A DNA stretch of 64,000 bases from Elusimicrobia bacterium RIFCSPLOWO2_02_FULL_39_32 (GCA_001800135.1 MGUU01000020.1:40649-104648), one strand, 5' to 3'. Counted from the stretch's first letter, positions 20,801 through 30,217 are shown. Notes: generated by a model not told the origin, from the sequence alone. Numbers and translations: made by a program.

Positions 20801-21195
20801 TTACAGTTCCTTTGGGAGTGATTGGGGTTGCCCTTACCCTTTTACTTACCTTTACCCCTTTAAGCGTTCCAGTGATCATTGGCATTGTTCTTTTAGGCGG
20901 AATTGTGGTGAACAATGGAATCGTGTTAATTGACCATATCAATGAATTAAGAAAGGAAGGCATGGAATTAAACCGCGCGGTTATTTTTGGATCTAAAAAC
21001 CGCTTGCGTCCTGTTTTAATGACAGCTCTGGTCACAGTGCTTGCCCTGGTGCCTTCAGCCTTAGGCACAGGCATTTTTGCGCCTATGGCATTAGCCACGT
21101 TTGGAGGACTTTTTATTTCAACAGCGCTTACTTTAATTATTTTGCCACTGATCTATTTGCATGTTGAAGAAAAAAAATTACATCGCCCTCATTGA
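17812..21195 (+). CDS. RND-family transporter (AcrB/HAE1-like), first of tandem pair
   Basis: 1,127 residues, close to the usual 1,000-1,100 of inner-membrane RND pumps. The N-terminus IRLAVERPVTTAMMYAAVLL is the family's first membrane helix. The duplicated layout is clear: TM1, porter domain, TM2-6, TM7, second porter domain, TM8-12 ending in LIILPLIYLHVEEK. A membrane aspartate is found in GSITDNAICVLDN, where AcrB-type pumps carry proton-relay residues. A hydrophilic Ser/Glu-rich insert of about 75 residues (about 520-595) separates the halves. The partner RND gene follows 43 bases on. No adaptor or TolC-type gene lies nearby, so the exported substrate (drug, lipid or glycoconjugate) cannot be named. 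Confidence 0.92.
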   Translation: MKLIRLAVERPVTTAMMYAAVLLLGLIALISLPRELFPTISFPELLIVTRYGAAAPEEIENIVTKLIEEQAGTVPNLRKVRSISKEGLSVVILEFNWGTDMSFAHLAVREKIDLIKDRLPQEAEEPIVQPYNPFAQPMMVLSASGELSLADLTRLANDVVKKRLQKVDGVASATVSGGQEREILVEVDVGKMQASNISLSGIVDSLKTSNVNYPAGTTQGRFYEYLVRTIGEFKTVADIGKTVIAVDAARDSPEFMFKSQSQRKGTESFQPRLQRMLSLGSIAEIKDTFKEIESYSRYKGKSNVSIAIQKQFDANTIKAATRVRRALKEVSLSLPKEMNLEVVYDESEFIKDSLRDVMTDGILGGIFAFLVLLFFLRNFQDAFIVTLSLPVSIIVYFVFVFFMGRSINVIGLMGLSLSIGSITDNAICVLDNIDKYRRKLGNLVEASILAPSEIFVAQFSSMLSNVVVFLPLLFAQGLSQQLFKDLSYAAIVTNIAALAVAVTLIPRITAYPLKWGKKKEEIKPQWTEPKSDEVEDEVIGIGGKVISKTTSIENKHEAPLKLNDSSGSEEPASSNFQQRSFSEDEDKALPKQKINKLFFILKKIWNWLSQGLTDERSLKLHAFYEKVLVLSITHKKLVLKGALFLFLFSFVIFYFKNKIFMPSVDQGQFLIKVNMPIGTRLDVTDRVVFKIESLLSKMDGVKDTLIRVGATAEESIDALGSHQGECVVNLDLEQLKSTEKFILIFKEKLKQVKLEGAEIEYILQDSTMKSMTVEAPIAITIKGPDLAALRKLSDDIQNSLKKIKGIEGVKTSLALPSFETRVSIDKDRASAFGLSVSDIARGALIGVRGFIATFFKEQGKEFGIRVRLREEDRNNPATITRVALRSPQGIMVPLGDVAQISSGYGPSEIQRSDQQRSVIISAQVIGRSLGEVIEEVDNRLSSFRNKRDYSVELGGAKKEMQESFGGLFIAFMLAIVLIYMIMAAGFESLLHPFLIMITVPLGVIGVALTLLLTFTPLSVPVIIGIVLLGGIVVNNGIVLIDHINELRKEGMELNRAVIFGSKNRLRPVLMTALVTVLALVPSALGTGIFAPMALATFGGLFISTALTLIILPLIYLHVEEKKLHRPH

Positions 21196-21238
21196 TTGTT
21201 CGAAAATTTTTTCAATCTAAAAAATTTAAAACTAAATT

Positions 21239-24200
21239 ATGAAATTTATTAGCTTTTTTACGGAAAGGCCCATTAGCGCTTTTATGGTCTATGCCATGTG
21301 CGCAATTTTTGGCATCTTTGCTTTTTATCGCATGCCAGTGGATTTAATGCCCGGAGGTGATTCTGGGGTTTTAACTATTTTTGTGGGTGTGCGCGGCGGA
21401 CTGCCACCGGAAGACATTGAATCCCTGATTACTAAAATCGTGGAAGATGAAATGGCCACTCTTTCTAACTTGGAATCTATTGTTTCAGTTTCAAGAAAAG
21501 AAAGGGCAGTGGTGACTCTTAATTTTAAAGTGGGCACAGATACAGCGCGCGCAGCTTTAGATGTGCAGGAGCGGCTGGCAAAAATAAAAGGGAAACTGCC
21601 AAAAGAAATCGAAAAACCTGTGGTTTCCCGTTATGATGAAAGCCAGTCTCCAGTCATGATTTTAGCCATGTCTTCTAAACATTACACTCCAGAAGAGATG
21701 CGTGAAATTGCGGATAACCAATTAAAACCAACTTTAAAAAGGGTAAACGGGGTTGCCAATATCGAAGTTGGAGGCGGCAGAGAAAAAAAGATACTTGTAG
21801 AGTTTGATCAAAGCCGTCTGGAAGCTTATGCTCTGCCCATTAGACAGGTTATTTCTCAAATTGGAACTGATAATTTAAATATTTTAACAGGCAAAGTAGA
21901 GCGGGAAAGGGATTCTTATCTTTTACGCACCGTGGGCGCGTATAAAACATTAGAAGATTTAGGCAACTTGCCGATTGCGGTGACAAAAGAAGGTTCTAGG
22001 ATTCGGCTAAAAGATGTGGCTGAAATAAGGGATTTTTACATGGAAGCGGAATCTTATTCTCGCCTTAACCGAGAACCAGTGGTTTCCGTATATATCCAGA
22101 AAGAAGCTTTAGCCAATACCATCTCTACCGCCAAAGATGTAAAAAAGGCTGCGGATGAATTCAAAAAAACTTTGGACCCTAGAATCTCTTTTTCTGTTGT
22201 TTCCGATCAATCTATTGCTGTGGAGAAAGCGTTAAATAATTTAAAGGGCTCTCTTTTTCAAGGAGCATTTTTGGTTGGAGCCATTTTAGTTATATTTTTA
22301 AAAAATTTTATATCCGCTTCTTTCATTTTTATTTCGATTCCTTTATCCTTAGTTATTACTTTGGCTGTCATGCATCTATTTGGCTTAAGTTTAAATGTGA
22401 TGACTATCTCAGGGCTGGCCATTGCCTCTGGACAAGTGGTGGATAACTCCATTGTTGTTCTAGAAAATATTTATCAATACCGCATAAAATTTTTACAGTT
22501 TGTGAACCGCTGGGACAAACGTTTCAAAAAAACAATTCCCGCCTTATATCAAAAGCTAATTCGATTTGACAGCAATGGCGAAATCATTGCGGATGAATCT
22601 TTAATGACTAAAACTTTTGCAGTCACTGCCTCCAATGAAATGCTGCTTGTGCTGGTGGCTAACACCTTAACCGCTATTGTAGTTTTTCTTCCCATTGTTT
22701 TTTTAAACCCTCAGGTCCGTTTGCTTTATATGGGACTTTCAATTACAGTCACTGCCGCTCTCTTAATTTCTCTTTTAGTCGCTGTCAGCACCATCCCTTC
22801 CCTTTCCGCTAATATCCCGGCAAAATGGACCAAACAAAGCTCATTTTTTTCCGCTTATTTTTGGCTTTGGCTGCGTCAGATGTATGCTCGCTCAGTTCCT
22901 TTTTATAACTTTCTGATCTTTCATGGGCAAAAATGGGTAAGAAAATTAAATAAGTTTGATTTTTTTAAAAAATATTTTAAGAAAATTTTTAAGTTTTATA
23001 CGGCTATCTTCATATGCGATATCCTCTTGCTGCTTTTTTTACCAAACATATTTTATTCAAAATTGTGGGTGCGGATTACTCAGATTACTTTGATCGTTCT
23101 TTATATGATTGCTTTGATCATAAGGAGTTTAATCACGGATGAAGATATGGTTTATAGCAGTAATGTCAGGCGAGAACTGATAGCGACCAAGGGAGGTTAC
23201 CAGGGTTATCGGCATATGGTGGCATGGATCATGCGTAGAAGATTCCGCGCAGCCTTGCTTATTTTAGTTCTTTTGGTTGGCACGGGATTCCTTTATAAAT
23301 ATTTAGATAAAGAATTTGTCGGCACTACAGAAGAGAATGAATTTATTATTTTTGTGGAGCTTCCCTCAGGCACAAAATTAGATGTTTCTGATAAGGTTGT
23401 TTCTGAGGTGGAAAAGGTTTTAAACCAACTGCCAGAGGTGCAAAAATCAGTAAAAACCTCTGTGGCGCGGGTGGAAGGCTGGTCCTCAAAGATTTATGTA
23501 ACGCTTCTGCCGGCAACTGAGAGAACCAAAACCACTCAGGAAGTGATGTCAACTTTAAGGCCTGTGGTTTCCCAGATCGGCAAAGAATATGATGCCTTTA
23601 TCTATTTTTCTGAACCTGTTAGTTCCAAAGAATTTGTGATTGATGTTTATGGCTATGATTATAATCAGTTAAGAGACATGGCAGTAAAGATTGCTCAAAA
23701 TATGGAACAGGTTAAAGGATTGGCAGACATTAAATTGCGCTATAAACCAGGCAGGCCAGAAGTAAAAATTGAGATAGATCGGGAAAAAGCCTCTCTTTTT
23801 GAATTTAGCATTCATGATATTGCTGAAAGCCTGCATGCTCAAATTCGAGGCTTAAGAGCTACCTACTTTATTACTCCCACTGCTCAAATTGAGACTGTGG
23901 CAAGATTACAAGAACAATACAGAAAAACTTTAGAAGATATACAAAATCTTTCGCTAGTCAATCCTAAAGGAACGATTGTGCCTGTGCGCCAATTCGCAAT
24001 TTTTGAATTTGGTTTAACTCCCAGCGAAGTTTGGCGCAAAAGCAGAGAAAGGATGATTCAGGTTAGCGCAAACCGCGGGGATATAGCTTTAAGCAAGGTG
24101 GCAGAAGGCGTGATACGGGCTCTCAAACAACTTCCCGTGCCCACTGGCTATTACTGGGAAATTGGCGGAGATTTTCCCAAGATGATTGAAACAGAAAAAG

Positions 24201-24748
24201 AATCGCAATTTGCTTTTTTGATCATGGTGCTTTTAGTTTATGCCATATTAGCCGGTTTATTTGAATCCTATACCCAGCCTTTTATTATTTTAGTTGCTGT
24301 GCCATTGTCTTTGATTGGCGCTATTCCCTTACTTTATGTAACCCATACTCCCATCACTTTAGGCACCTTGATTGGATTTATTATGCTGGGAGGAATTGCG
24401 GTTAACAACTCTACTATTCTTGTGGAGGTTTTTAATAACCTGCGACAAGAAAAAAATGTCTATAGAGCTTTGCTCCAATCCGGCCAAGAAAGAATTCGTC
24501 CTATTGTAGCTACCACTTTAACAAATATTACAGGAATGTTTCCGCTTGTTTTTCAAGGCGGAGGCTCTGGTTCTCTCTGGGCTCCAATGGCTATTACCGT
24601 GATTGGAGGAATGACTGTTTCCACTATCCTTATTCTTTTTGTTCTGCCTGCTTTTTATTTAATCATGATAGATATACAAGTTTGGTGCGCTAAACAAACA
24701 ACTCTGATCTTAGAAAAAATTGTTACAAAAAAGTTACAAAAAGTTTAA
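21239..24748 (+). CDS. RND-family transporter (AcrB/HAE1-like), second of tandem pair
   Basis: 1,169 residues, begins MKFISFFTERPISAFMVY, a typical first helix of the family. The two porter domains and helices are duplicated as in the preceding gene; membrane Asp in SGQVVDNSIVVLENI. Between the halves are two extra hydrophobic segments (about 590-607 and 612-630) that a normal 12-helix RND pump lacks, so 14 helices are possible. It probably forms a hetero-trimer or a parallel pump with the upstream gene, since duplicated RND genes often do (for example MdtB/MdtC). The gene ends 60 bases before the LacI-type regulator. No adaptor gene was found in the window. Confidence 0.92.
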   Translation: MKFISFFTERPISAFMVYAMCAIFGIFAFYRMPVDLMPGGDSGVLTIFVGVRGGLPPEDIESLITKIVEDEMATLSNLESIVSVSRKERAVVTLNFKVGTDTARAALDVQERLAKIKGKLPKEIEKPVVSRYDESQSPVMILAMSSKHYTPEEMREIADNQLKPTLKRVNGVANIEVGGGREKKILVEFDQSRLEAYALPIRQVISQIGTDNLNILTGKVERERDSYLLRTVGAYKTLEDLGNLPIAVTKEGSRIRLKDVAEIRDFYMEAESYSRLNREPVVSVYIQKEALANTISTAKDVKKAADEFKKTLDPRISFSVVSDQSIAVEKALNNLKGSLFQGAFLVGAILVIFLKNFISASFIFISIPLSLVITLAVMHLFGLSLNVMTISGLAIASGQVVDNSIVVLENIYQYRIKFLQFVNRWDKRFKKTIPALYQKLIRFDSNGEIIADESLMTKTFAVTASNEMLLVLVANTLTAIVVFLPIVFLNPQVRLLYMGLSITVTAALLISLLVAVSTIPSLSANIPAKWTKQSSFFSAYFWLWLRQMYARSVPFYNFLIFHGQKWVRKLNKFDFFKKYFKKIFKFYTAIFICDILLLLFLPNIFYSKLWVRITQITLIVLYMIALIIRSLITDEDMVYSSNVRRELIATKGGYQGYRHMVAWIMRRRFRAALLILVLLVGTGFLYKYLDKEFVGTTEENEFIIFVELPSGTKLDVSDKVVSEVEKVLNQLPEVQKSVKTSVARVEGWSSKIYVTLLPATERTKTTQEVMSTLRPVVSQIGKEYDAFIYFSEPVSSKEFVIDVYGYDYNQLRDMAVKIAQNMEQVKGLADIKLRYKPGRPEVKIEIDREKASLFEFSIHDIAESLHAQIRGLRATYFITPTAQIETVARLQEQYRKTLEDIQNLSLVNPKGTIVPVRQFAIFEFGLTPSEVWRKSRERMIQVSANRGDIALSKVAEGVIRALKQLPVPTGYYWEIGGDFPKMIETEKESQFAFLIMVLLVYAILAGLFESYTQPFIILVAVPLSLIGAIPLLYVTHTPITLGTLIGFIMLGGIAVNNSTILVEVFNNLRQEKNVYRALLQSGQERIRPIVATTLTNITGMFPLVFQGGGSGSLWAPMAITVIGGMTVSTILILFVLPAFYLIMIDIQVWCAKQTTLILEKIVTKKLQKV

Positions 24749-24769
24749 GAAAAGTTTTAGGAAAGTTTT

Positions 24770-24793
24770 TATAATAGCATGAGAACGATTGCA
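24770..24793 (+). promoter_or_regulatory. -10 box and CcpA/LacI-type operator in front of the regulator gene
   Basis: TATAAT at 24770-24775 is followed at once by TGAGAACGATTGCA (24780-24793). This fits the cre/LacI-family consensus TGWNANCGNTNWCA except at one position and has the central CG. It ends just before the GGAGG ribosome binding site of the LacI-type gene. A repressor bound here would cover the transcription start, so autoregulation is likely. The -35 box is poor. Confidence 0.6.
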
Positions 24794-24808
24794 GGAGGTA
24801 AGATTTAA

Positions 24809-25825
24809 ATGATGAAGACACACTCCATTAAAGATGTGGCAAGAATAGCAAAGGTTTCAACTGCTACAGTTTCGCGCGTGATCAATAATTCCAATCTTGT
24901 AGATTCCTGGACCAGAGACAGGGTATTAAAAGTTATAAAAAAATTAGACTATCATCCTAATTTGGTGGCCCGGAGCCTCATCCGTGGCAAATCTAATCTC
25001 TTAACTCTCATTGTTCCGCCTGAACCTAATTTTTTCTCTGCTTTTTATTTTAGGCAAATTCTTTGCGGCATAAGCCATTCCTTATCTAAGTATCCCTATC
25101 GCATGATGATTTACCAGCCTGAAGGGTATGATCCCAAATTAGGATATCCTCCTCACCTGGATGGTTTTCCCATGGATGGAATTTTTGTGATCGCTCCTCT
25201 TCTGGAAGATCGTTTAGTGAAACATTTGGAAAAGGAAAAAACTCCTGTGGTGCTGATCAATGCCCGTTCCCATGTTTTAGACTGGATAGATTTAGATAAT
25301 GTGAGTTCTGCTAGAGAGGTGGTCTTAGCTTTAAGTAAAATGGGTCATACCAGAATTGGTTTTATCAATGGTTTAGAAGGTTACAATGCCAATGCCCGTT
25401 TAGAGGGTTATAAACTTGGCTTAGAAAAATCTGGTTTGTCTTATGATCCGCAGCTTGTGACAAACGGGGACTATTCTTTAGAAAAGGGGTTTACTGCCGC
25501 CAAAAAATTACTATCTCATTCCAGAAAGCCAACTGTTATTTTTGCAGCGAATGATTTAATGGCGATTGGAGCTATTAGGGCAGCTCATGAATTAGGATTT
25601 TCTGTTCCCAGAGAACTTTCTATTTTTGGGTTTGATGATTCAGATGCCGCGACTTTAAGCCAACCGCAATTATCCACAGTGAGACAGCCTTTTTTTGAAA
25701 TGGGAGAGAGAGCTACAGATTTTTTAGTGAGCCGGGTTGAAAATCTAAAACTTCCTCAGAAAACCATTGAACTTCCCGGACAACTTGTTTTCCGTCAATC
25801 GTCCAAAGAAAAGGGGAAAAATTAG
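24809..25825 (+). CDS. LacI/GalR-family transcriptional regulator
   Basis: 338 residues, the normal length for the family. Residues about 5-60 form the DNA-binding head: SIKDVARIAKVSTATVSRVI followed by the hinge helix region HPNLVARSLIRGKS. The rest is a periplasmic-binding-protein-like sugar sensor (ILCGISHSL, VVLINAR, GHTRIGFING, FAANDLMAIGA, FGFDDSD). It sits at the head of the glycan locus with a matching operator before its own start, so it probably controls this locus in response to a sugar or its phosphate. GGAGG precedes the ATG; the next residue is also Met, so the start could be 3 bases later. Whether it represses or activates is not visible. Confidence 0.92.
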   Translation: MMKTHSIKDVARIAKVSTATVSRVINNSNLVDSWTRDRVLKVIKKLDYHPNLVARSLIRGKSNLLTLIVPPEPNFFSAFYFRQILCGISHSLSKYPYRMMIYQPEGYDPKLGYPPHLDGFPMDGIFVIAPLLEDRLVKHLEKEKTPVVLINARSHVLDWIDLDNVSSAREVVLALSKMGHTRIGFINGLEGYNANARLEGYKLGLEKSGLSYDPQLVTNGDYSLEKGFTAAKKLLSHSRKPTVIFAANDLMAIGAIRAAHELGFSVPRELSIFGFDDSDAATLSQPQLSTVRQPFFEMGERATDFLVSRVENLKLPQKTIELPGQLVFRQSSKEKGKN

Positions 25826-25850
25826 GATTTTTCTAAAATGGCTCTTATCC

Positions 25851-28301
25851 ATGAAAAAAAACAATTGCCGCTATGAATTTTTTATCTGCCTATTTTTATT
25901 ATTATTTTCACCCAACTTTCTCAATGCGGGAGTTTTGGTGGTTTCCAATTTTGAAGGAGGAAAAGATCCCTTGTCTTTAGACTCTGCCAGCAGCCTTTCT
26001 TCAACAGATGTGACGATTGTAACTGCAACTTATGTAGCTCATTCTAATACAGAACCAGCTCATGGCAACAGAGGCTATTCGTTAAAAGTTCAACATTTAA
26101 CCACAGGCGATGGATACTTGCTGCTTCAGTTTGGCAATGCGGTGGATTTAAGAGGGTACAGAACCCTTTCCTTTTGGATTCGAGGCGCTTCTGGCAGCGA
26201 ATATTTTAAAATGGATTTAAGACGCACCAGCTCTCCTACAGAACCGAGTTATCGTCCTAATTTAAAAGAGTTTATGACCTCAGAACTTACCACTGAATGG
26301 AGAAAAGTGAATATTCCCATTAAAACTCTTTTTAAGGAAGTACTAACTGAAAATTATAGTTCCTTATCTAATGTGGATGCGATTGTGCTTAATTTTACCA
26401 ATACAACCGCGGTTGAAACAATTTATTTGGATGATATTAGTTTTCATTCAGAAACAGGCAATGTGATGGTAGATCAGTTTGATGACGGTTCCAGCCCAAC
26501 TCTATTTGGTCATGACCCGTTTGGCTATACCAGCGGAGGATCTGGAGCTTCTGTTACCTTAGCTTATGATTCAGAACATGCTTATGGAGGAAGCGGCTAT
26601 GCTTTAAGGGTGATGTGGAGTACTGGCACTTCTCTGCCAACAGATGCGTTTGCAGGGATTGAGATTGACACACGAGTCTTTACTGCTGGAGGGATTGGGG
26701 TTGATATTACAGGCACAGATACCTTATCTTTGCAAGTAAAGGGACATGCTAATGCAGATGGAAAATTAATAGGTGTGGGGTTGGGGGATGATTCAGGCGC
26801 TGAAAAAATTCATGCCAGTTCCATAACTCTAACCACAAGTTTCCAGGAAGTAACACGCGCTTTAAGTGGATTCTCTGTCAGTAAAGACAGCGCTTCTGAA
26901 GTTGAGTTTTGGTTTATAAACGCTACAGCTGGCAATGGCCCACCCATTAGCGCTATTTCAGGAGCTACTTTTTATGTTGATAACATACAATTTTTAGATA
27001 CAACTAATCCTACAACCCCTTCCTCATTTAAAAAAAGTAACGTCTCCATGACAGATGGCCTAATTTTTTATTCTACCGACACCTTATCTGTAACAGCAGA
27101 TGCTCAAACTTCTGATTCAACTTTAGAACGGATTCGTTTTGAGCATGACAATCTTTCAGGCGGGACTCAATGGTACACAATTTCAACAGATACTGATACA
27201 GCCACTAAAACTTCCCATACCACATCCTGGGACAATTTTTTTCAGCTTGTGCATGGCTCAAGCTATCAGGTAAGAGCAGTGGCAGAAGATGTGGCTGGAA
27301 ATGAAAGTAAAGTGACTTTTACATCCATCTCTTTAGCTCCAAATTCTCCGGGAATAGTGAGTTATCAAGTCAATGCCACCTCTGTTTCTGTAACTCTTTC
27401 AACGAATAGCAATCCAATCGGAACCACTCTTTCCATCACTACAGCTTCTTTTGAAGTTTCTGCAACTTCTTCTGCTTTATTTAGTTCTGGCAATATCACC
27501 TTAACGCTTTCCAATTTAGTTCCTCACAGAGCTTATTATAATCTTAAAGCCAGGGCCACCAGCTCTTCTAATGTCTTAAGCTCCAATACAGCAGTCACCT
27601 CTTTTGGCACAGTTCCGCCAGAGCCAAAAGTGGGAAAAGATGGCGGAACCATTAAAATTGAAGATGATGATTCCAGCGATGGTGAAACCGGGGTGACTAT
27701 CCCTAAAGGGGCATTGACTCAGGATGTATTAATTAATATCGTTGCATTAGATCCTCAAAATTTAGCAAAATATAAAAATCAAACAGCCTTGATCTCTTAT
27801 GAATTCACTCCAAAAAAACTTACATTTGCAAAACCCGTTACTCTCACTCTGCTTTATTCAGATAAAAATCAAGATGGCATTGTGGACGGATCCAATTTAA
27901 AAGAGGGAAATTTAAAACTATTCTGGTTTGATGGTTTTGAATGGAGAAATTTAGGAGGAGAAATTAATAGAAATAATAACACAGTAAGTGCTAAAATATC
28001 ACACTTTAGCATCTATGGTCTCTTTTCCGCGCTAGACCCTAGCAGTGAAGAGGTTAGACCTAAAGAAAAAATTATTACGCCCAATGGAGATAAGATCAAT
28101 GATTTTGCTCAATTTGGCATTTCTGGAAATTTTGAAATTAAAATTTTTGATTCAAGAGGGAAAAAAGTGCGCGCTTTAGAGAATCTAAATATCTGGGATG
28201 GCAGGGGAGACAGTGGGGAACTGGTTGCAAGCGGAGTTTATATCTATCAAGTAAAATCAGATCGTTTAGATGTGAGCGGAACTTTAGGAGTTGCTAGATG
28301 A
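25851..28301 (+). CDS. Secreted multidomain protein with CBM11/CIA30-like modules and FlgD-like tail
   Basis: 816 residues from the ATG at 25851, chosen because MKKNNCRYEFFICLFLLL... then starts a signal peptide ending near LNAG; the frame is open 84 bases further upstream, inside lacI. Two jelly-roll-like modules (about 26-205 and 210-380) show the CIA30/CBM11 pattern 'LRGYRTLSFWIRG...W.KVNIPIK...IYLDDISF'. Fibronectin/Ig-like strands follow, then a ZU5-like region near 597-735. A C-terminal region starting ITPNGDKIND (about 740-816) resembles the FlgD Ig-like/CHU_C domain of surface-secreted proteins. It is probably exported and binds glycans at the cell surface. It ends in a 4-base overlap with the next gene. 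Confidence 0.75.
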   Translation: MKKNNCRYEFFICLFLLLFSPNFLNAGVLVVSNFEGGKDPLSLDSASSLSSTDVTIVTATYVAHSNTEPAHGNRGYSLKVQHLTTGDGYLLLQFGNAVDLRGYRTLSFWIRGASGSEYFKMDLRRTSSPTEPSYRPNLKEFMTSELTTEWRKVNIPIKTLFKEVLTENYSSLSNVDAIVLNFTNTTAVETIYLDDISFHSETGNVMVDQFDDGSSPTLFGHDPFGYTSGGSGASVTLAYDSEHAYGGSGYALRVMWSTGTSLPTDAFAGIEIDTRVFTAGGIGVDITGTDTLSLQVKGHANADGKLIGVGLGDDSGAEKIHASSITLTTSFQEVTRALSGFSVSKDSASEVEFWFINATAGNGPPISAISGATFYVDNIQFLDTTNPTTPSSFKKSNVSMTDGLIFYSTDTLSVTADAQTSDSTLERIRFEHDNLSGGTQWYTISTDTDTATKTSHTTSWDNFFQLVHGSSYQVRAVAEDVAGNESKVTFTSISLAPNSPGIVSYQVNATSVSVTLSTNSNPIGTTLSITTASFEVSATSSALFSSGNITLTLSNLVPHRAYYNLKARATSSSNVLSSNTAVTSFGTVPPEPKVGKDGGTIKIEDDDSSDGETGVTIPKGALTQDVLINIVALDPQNLAKYKNQTALISYEFTPKKLTFAKPVTLTLLYSDKNQDGIVDGSNLKEGNLKLFWFDGFEWRNLGGEINRNNNTVSAKISHFSIYGLFSALDPSSEEVRPKEKIITPNGDKINDFAQFGISGNFEIKIFDSRGKKVRALENLNIWDGRGDSGELVASGVYIYQVKSDRLDVSGTLGVAR

Positions 28302-30217
28302 AAAAAAATATTTTGCTTTTTCTTATCTTTAGTTTCTTGCCAGCCTTGGCTCATAGTTTAATGTTGGATGACTATTCCTCAACCTCTACAGTAGTAGCAA
28401 GTACAAGCGCAGACACGGGTTCCAGCGCAAGTTTAAATGGTATTACAGGCGTAAATAACAATGCTTTAGAGATGACCTATTCTTTAGGCACTGGAAATTG
28501 GGCAGTTTTTTCTAAAGATTATTCTTCAAGAGATTTTGTAAGTGATCTTGGCAATTCCATACGCGTGCGTTATAAAGCGACTGGGAGCACTAATACTTTG
28601 GAAGTTAAATTCACTGATTCAGACAGCACAGATACTTCCAAATGCGACAAACTGGTCTATAAAACTGCTTTAATTGACGATAATAGTTGGAGAACGCTTA
28701 ATCTTCCATTTCCTGCTTTTGCGCTTTTTGGAGACGGCACTAATTCATTTGATTATAAAAAGGTGGCCAGGGTGGCTGTTGGTGTTAATCAGGATACAGG
28801 TCCCCGCACTTCTGGAAAGGTCTGGATAGATAAAATCGAAGTTTTAAAGAGCACAACTAATTTAGTGGATGATTTTAATGATGGCGCTGATCCCAATCTT
28901 TTTAATCAAGATTCTACAGCCTTTGCTACTGGAGGAACAGTTACTAAAGAATATGCCACAGTAAGTGGGGAAAAAGTAATGAAAATTACTTACAATGTGC
29001 CGAGCAATGGTAATTTTTCTGGAATTACGATTGGACTGGGAAATAGGAACTATCAAAACAATACTCATTTATCTTTTAAAATTCGCGGAAATGCGGGTGG
29101 AGAGGTTTTAAAATTTAAACTGGAAAGTCCGCAAGGGACAACAGAACTTTTTGTCTCTACTTTCCTATCCGCGGGCATCACCACCTCTTTTCAAGAAGTG
29201 CGTGTTCCTCTTTCTTCTTTTACTGCTGTTAATTTTAGCACTGTGACTGTTTTTACCATGATGGCTCAAAATGATACTGGGATTAATAGCGGATCAGGAA
29301 TAGTCTATTTGGATGATGTTGCTTTTATTCGGGTTGGGGAAGAATCAAAAGTTCTTCTGACCATAGATGAGATGGATATGGATTTTCTCTCAAATAATTG
29401 GGATAGCAGCTCTCATGCAGATGCTTCTCAATCTGTTTCCGTGATTTCAGATATTACAGTTCCGGACTCAGCTGCCTCTAACCGGGTTTATCAGATAAAT
29501 TATAACTTTACAAATTCACCTTCTAAACCTACAGAAACCCCATATACTTTAATTGAAAAACAATTTTATCATTCTATCCATCCCTTTTCCGCGCTTAAAT
29601 TCCAATATAAAGGAACTGGTTCTTCTAACAATGTGGAATTTAAACTAACAGACAGCGACAACACCACATGGTTTAAAAAATTTTTTATTGCCTCAAACAC
29701 CAGCGGGGTTTGGAAAAATGCGGTTGTTCCTTATGACCAGATTGTTTTCTTTAGCGCCGGGGATGATTCTAGCCTGAATCTTAAAAAAATTAAGAAAGTT
29801 GAATTCGCGGTTGCCAAAGGCGCTGGAGGCAGCGGCACTTTTGCCGTTGACTCTTTAGAAGCATTGGAGTCCGGCGGAGAATTAGATCAAAGTCGTCCGG
29901 GAAACTTAATTACTAATATTCGCACAGTGAATAACCCTTTTTCTCCTAATGGGGATACGGTTAAAGACGAGGTTTTCTTTATCTATTCATTGGACGCGGA
30001 AAGCAAAGTGAATTTAAGAATTTATGACTTGAGCGGAAATGAAATTAAAATGGTTGCTGCCCCAACCCAAAGCGCTGGAGAACATGCTTTAAGCTGGGAT
30101 GGAAAAAATTCAGGAAATGAAAACGCGCTGAATGGTCTTTATATTTTTCGTTTAGAAGCTGAATCCAGCGACAATCGTAAAGATATAATAAGGCAGATCA
30201 TAGGGGTTTTAAAGTGA
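28298..30217 (+). CDS. Secreted CBM11/CIA30-like triple-module protein with FlgD-like tail
   Basis: 639 residues with a signal peptide MKKNILLFLIFSFLPALAHS. Three related modules (about 20-190, 190-350 and 350-535) each carry the pattern 'LDDY/VDDFND...VRYKATGSTNTLEVKFTDSD...W..L.LP...VWIDKIEV', typical of CBM11/CIA30-like sandwich folds. The last hundred residues (from FSPNGDTVKDE) resemble the FlgD Ig-like domain with the end 'LSWDGKNSGN...NGLYIFRLEA'. The ATG overlaps the preceding stop (ATGA) and its own stop overlaps the next GTG, so translation is coupled. It is a likely surface glycan-binding partner of the preceding protein. A catalytic domain is not visible. Confidence 0.75.
   Translation: MKKNILLFLIFSFLPALAHSLMLDDYSSTSTVVASTSADTGSSASLNGITGVNNNALEMTYSLGTGNWAVFSKDYSSRDFVSDLGNSIRVRYKATGSTNTLEVKFTDSDSTDTSKCDKLVYKTALIDDNSWRTLNLPFPAFALFGDGTNSFDYKKVARVAVGVNQDTGPRTSGKVWIDKIEVLKSTTNLVDDFNDGADPNLFNQDSTAFATGGTVTKEYATVSGEKVMKITYNVPSNGNFSGITIGLGNRNYQNNTHLSFKIRGNAGGEVLKFKLESPQGTTELFVSTFLSAGITTSFQEVRVPLSSFTAVNFSTVTVFTMMAQNDTGINSGSGIVYLDDVAFIRVGEESKVLLTIDEMDMDFLSNNWDSSSHADASQSVSVISDITVPDSAASNRVYQINYNFTNSPSKPTETPYTLIEKQFYHSIHPFSALKFQYKGTGSSNNVEFKLTDSDNTTWFKKFFIASNTSGVWKNAVVPYDQIVFFSAGDDSSLNLKKIKKVEFAVAKGAGGSGTFAVDSLEALESGGELDQSRPGNLITNIRTVNNPFSPNGDTVKDEVFFIYSLDAESKVNLRIYDLSGNEIKMVAAPTQSAGEHALSWDGKNSGNENALNGLYIFRLEAESSDNRKDIIRQIIGVLK

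Noticed and set aside
25767..25850. Upstream start for the first CIA30-like protein
   Set aside because: It would overlap lacI by 59 bases and place 28 residues before a clear signal peptide.
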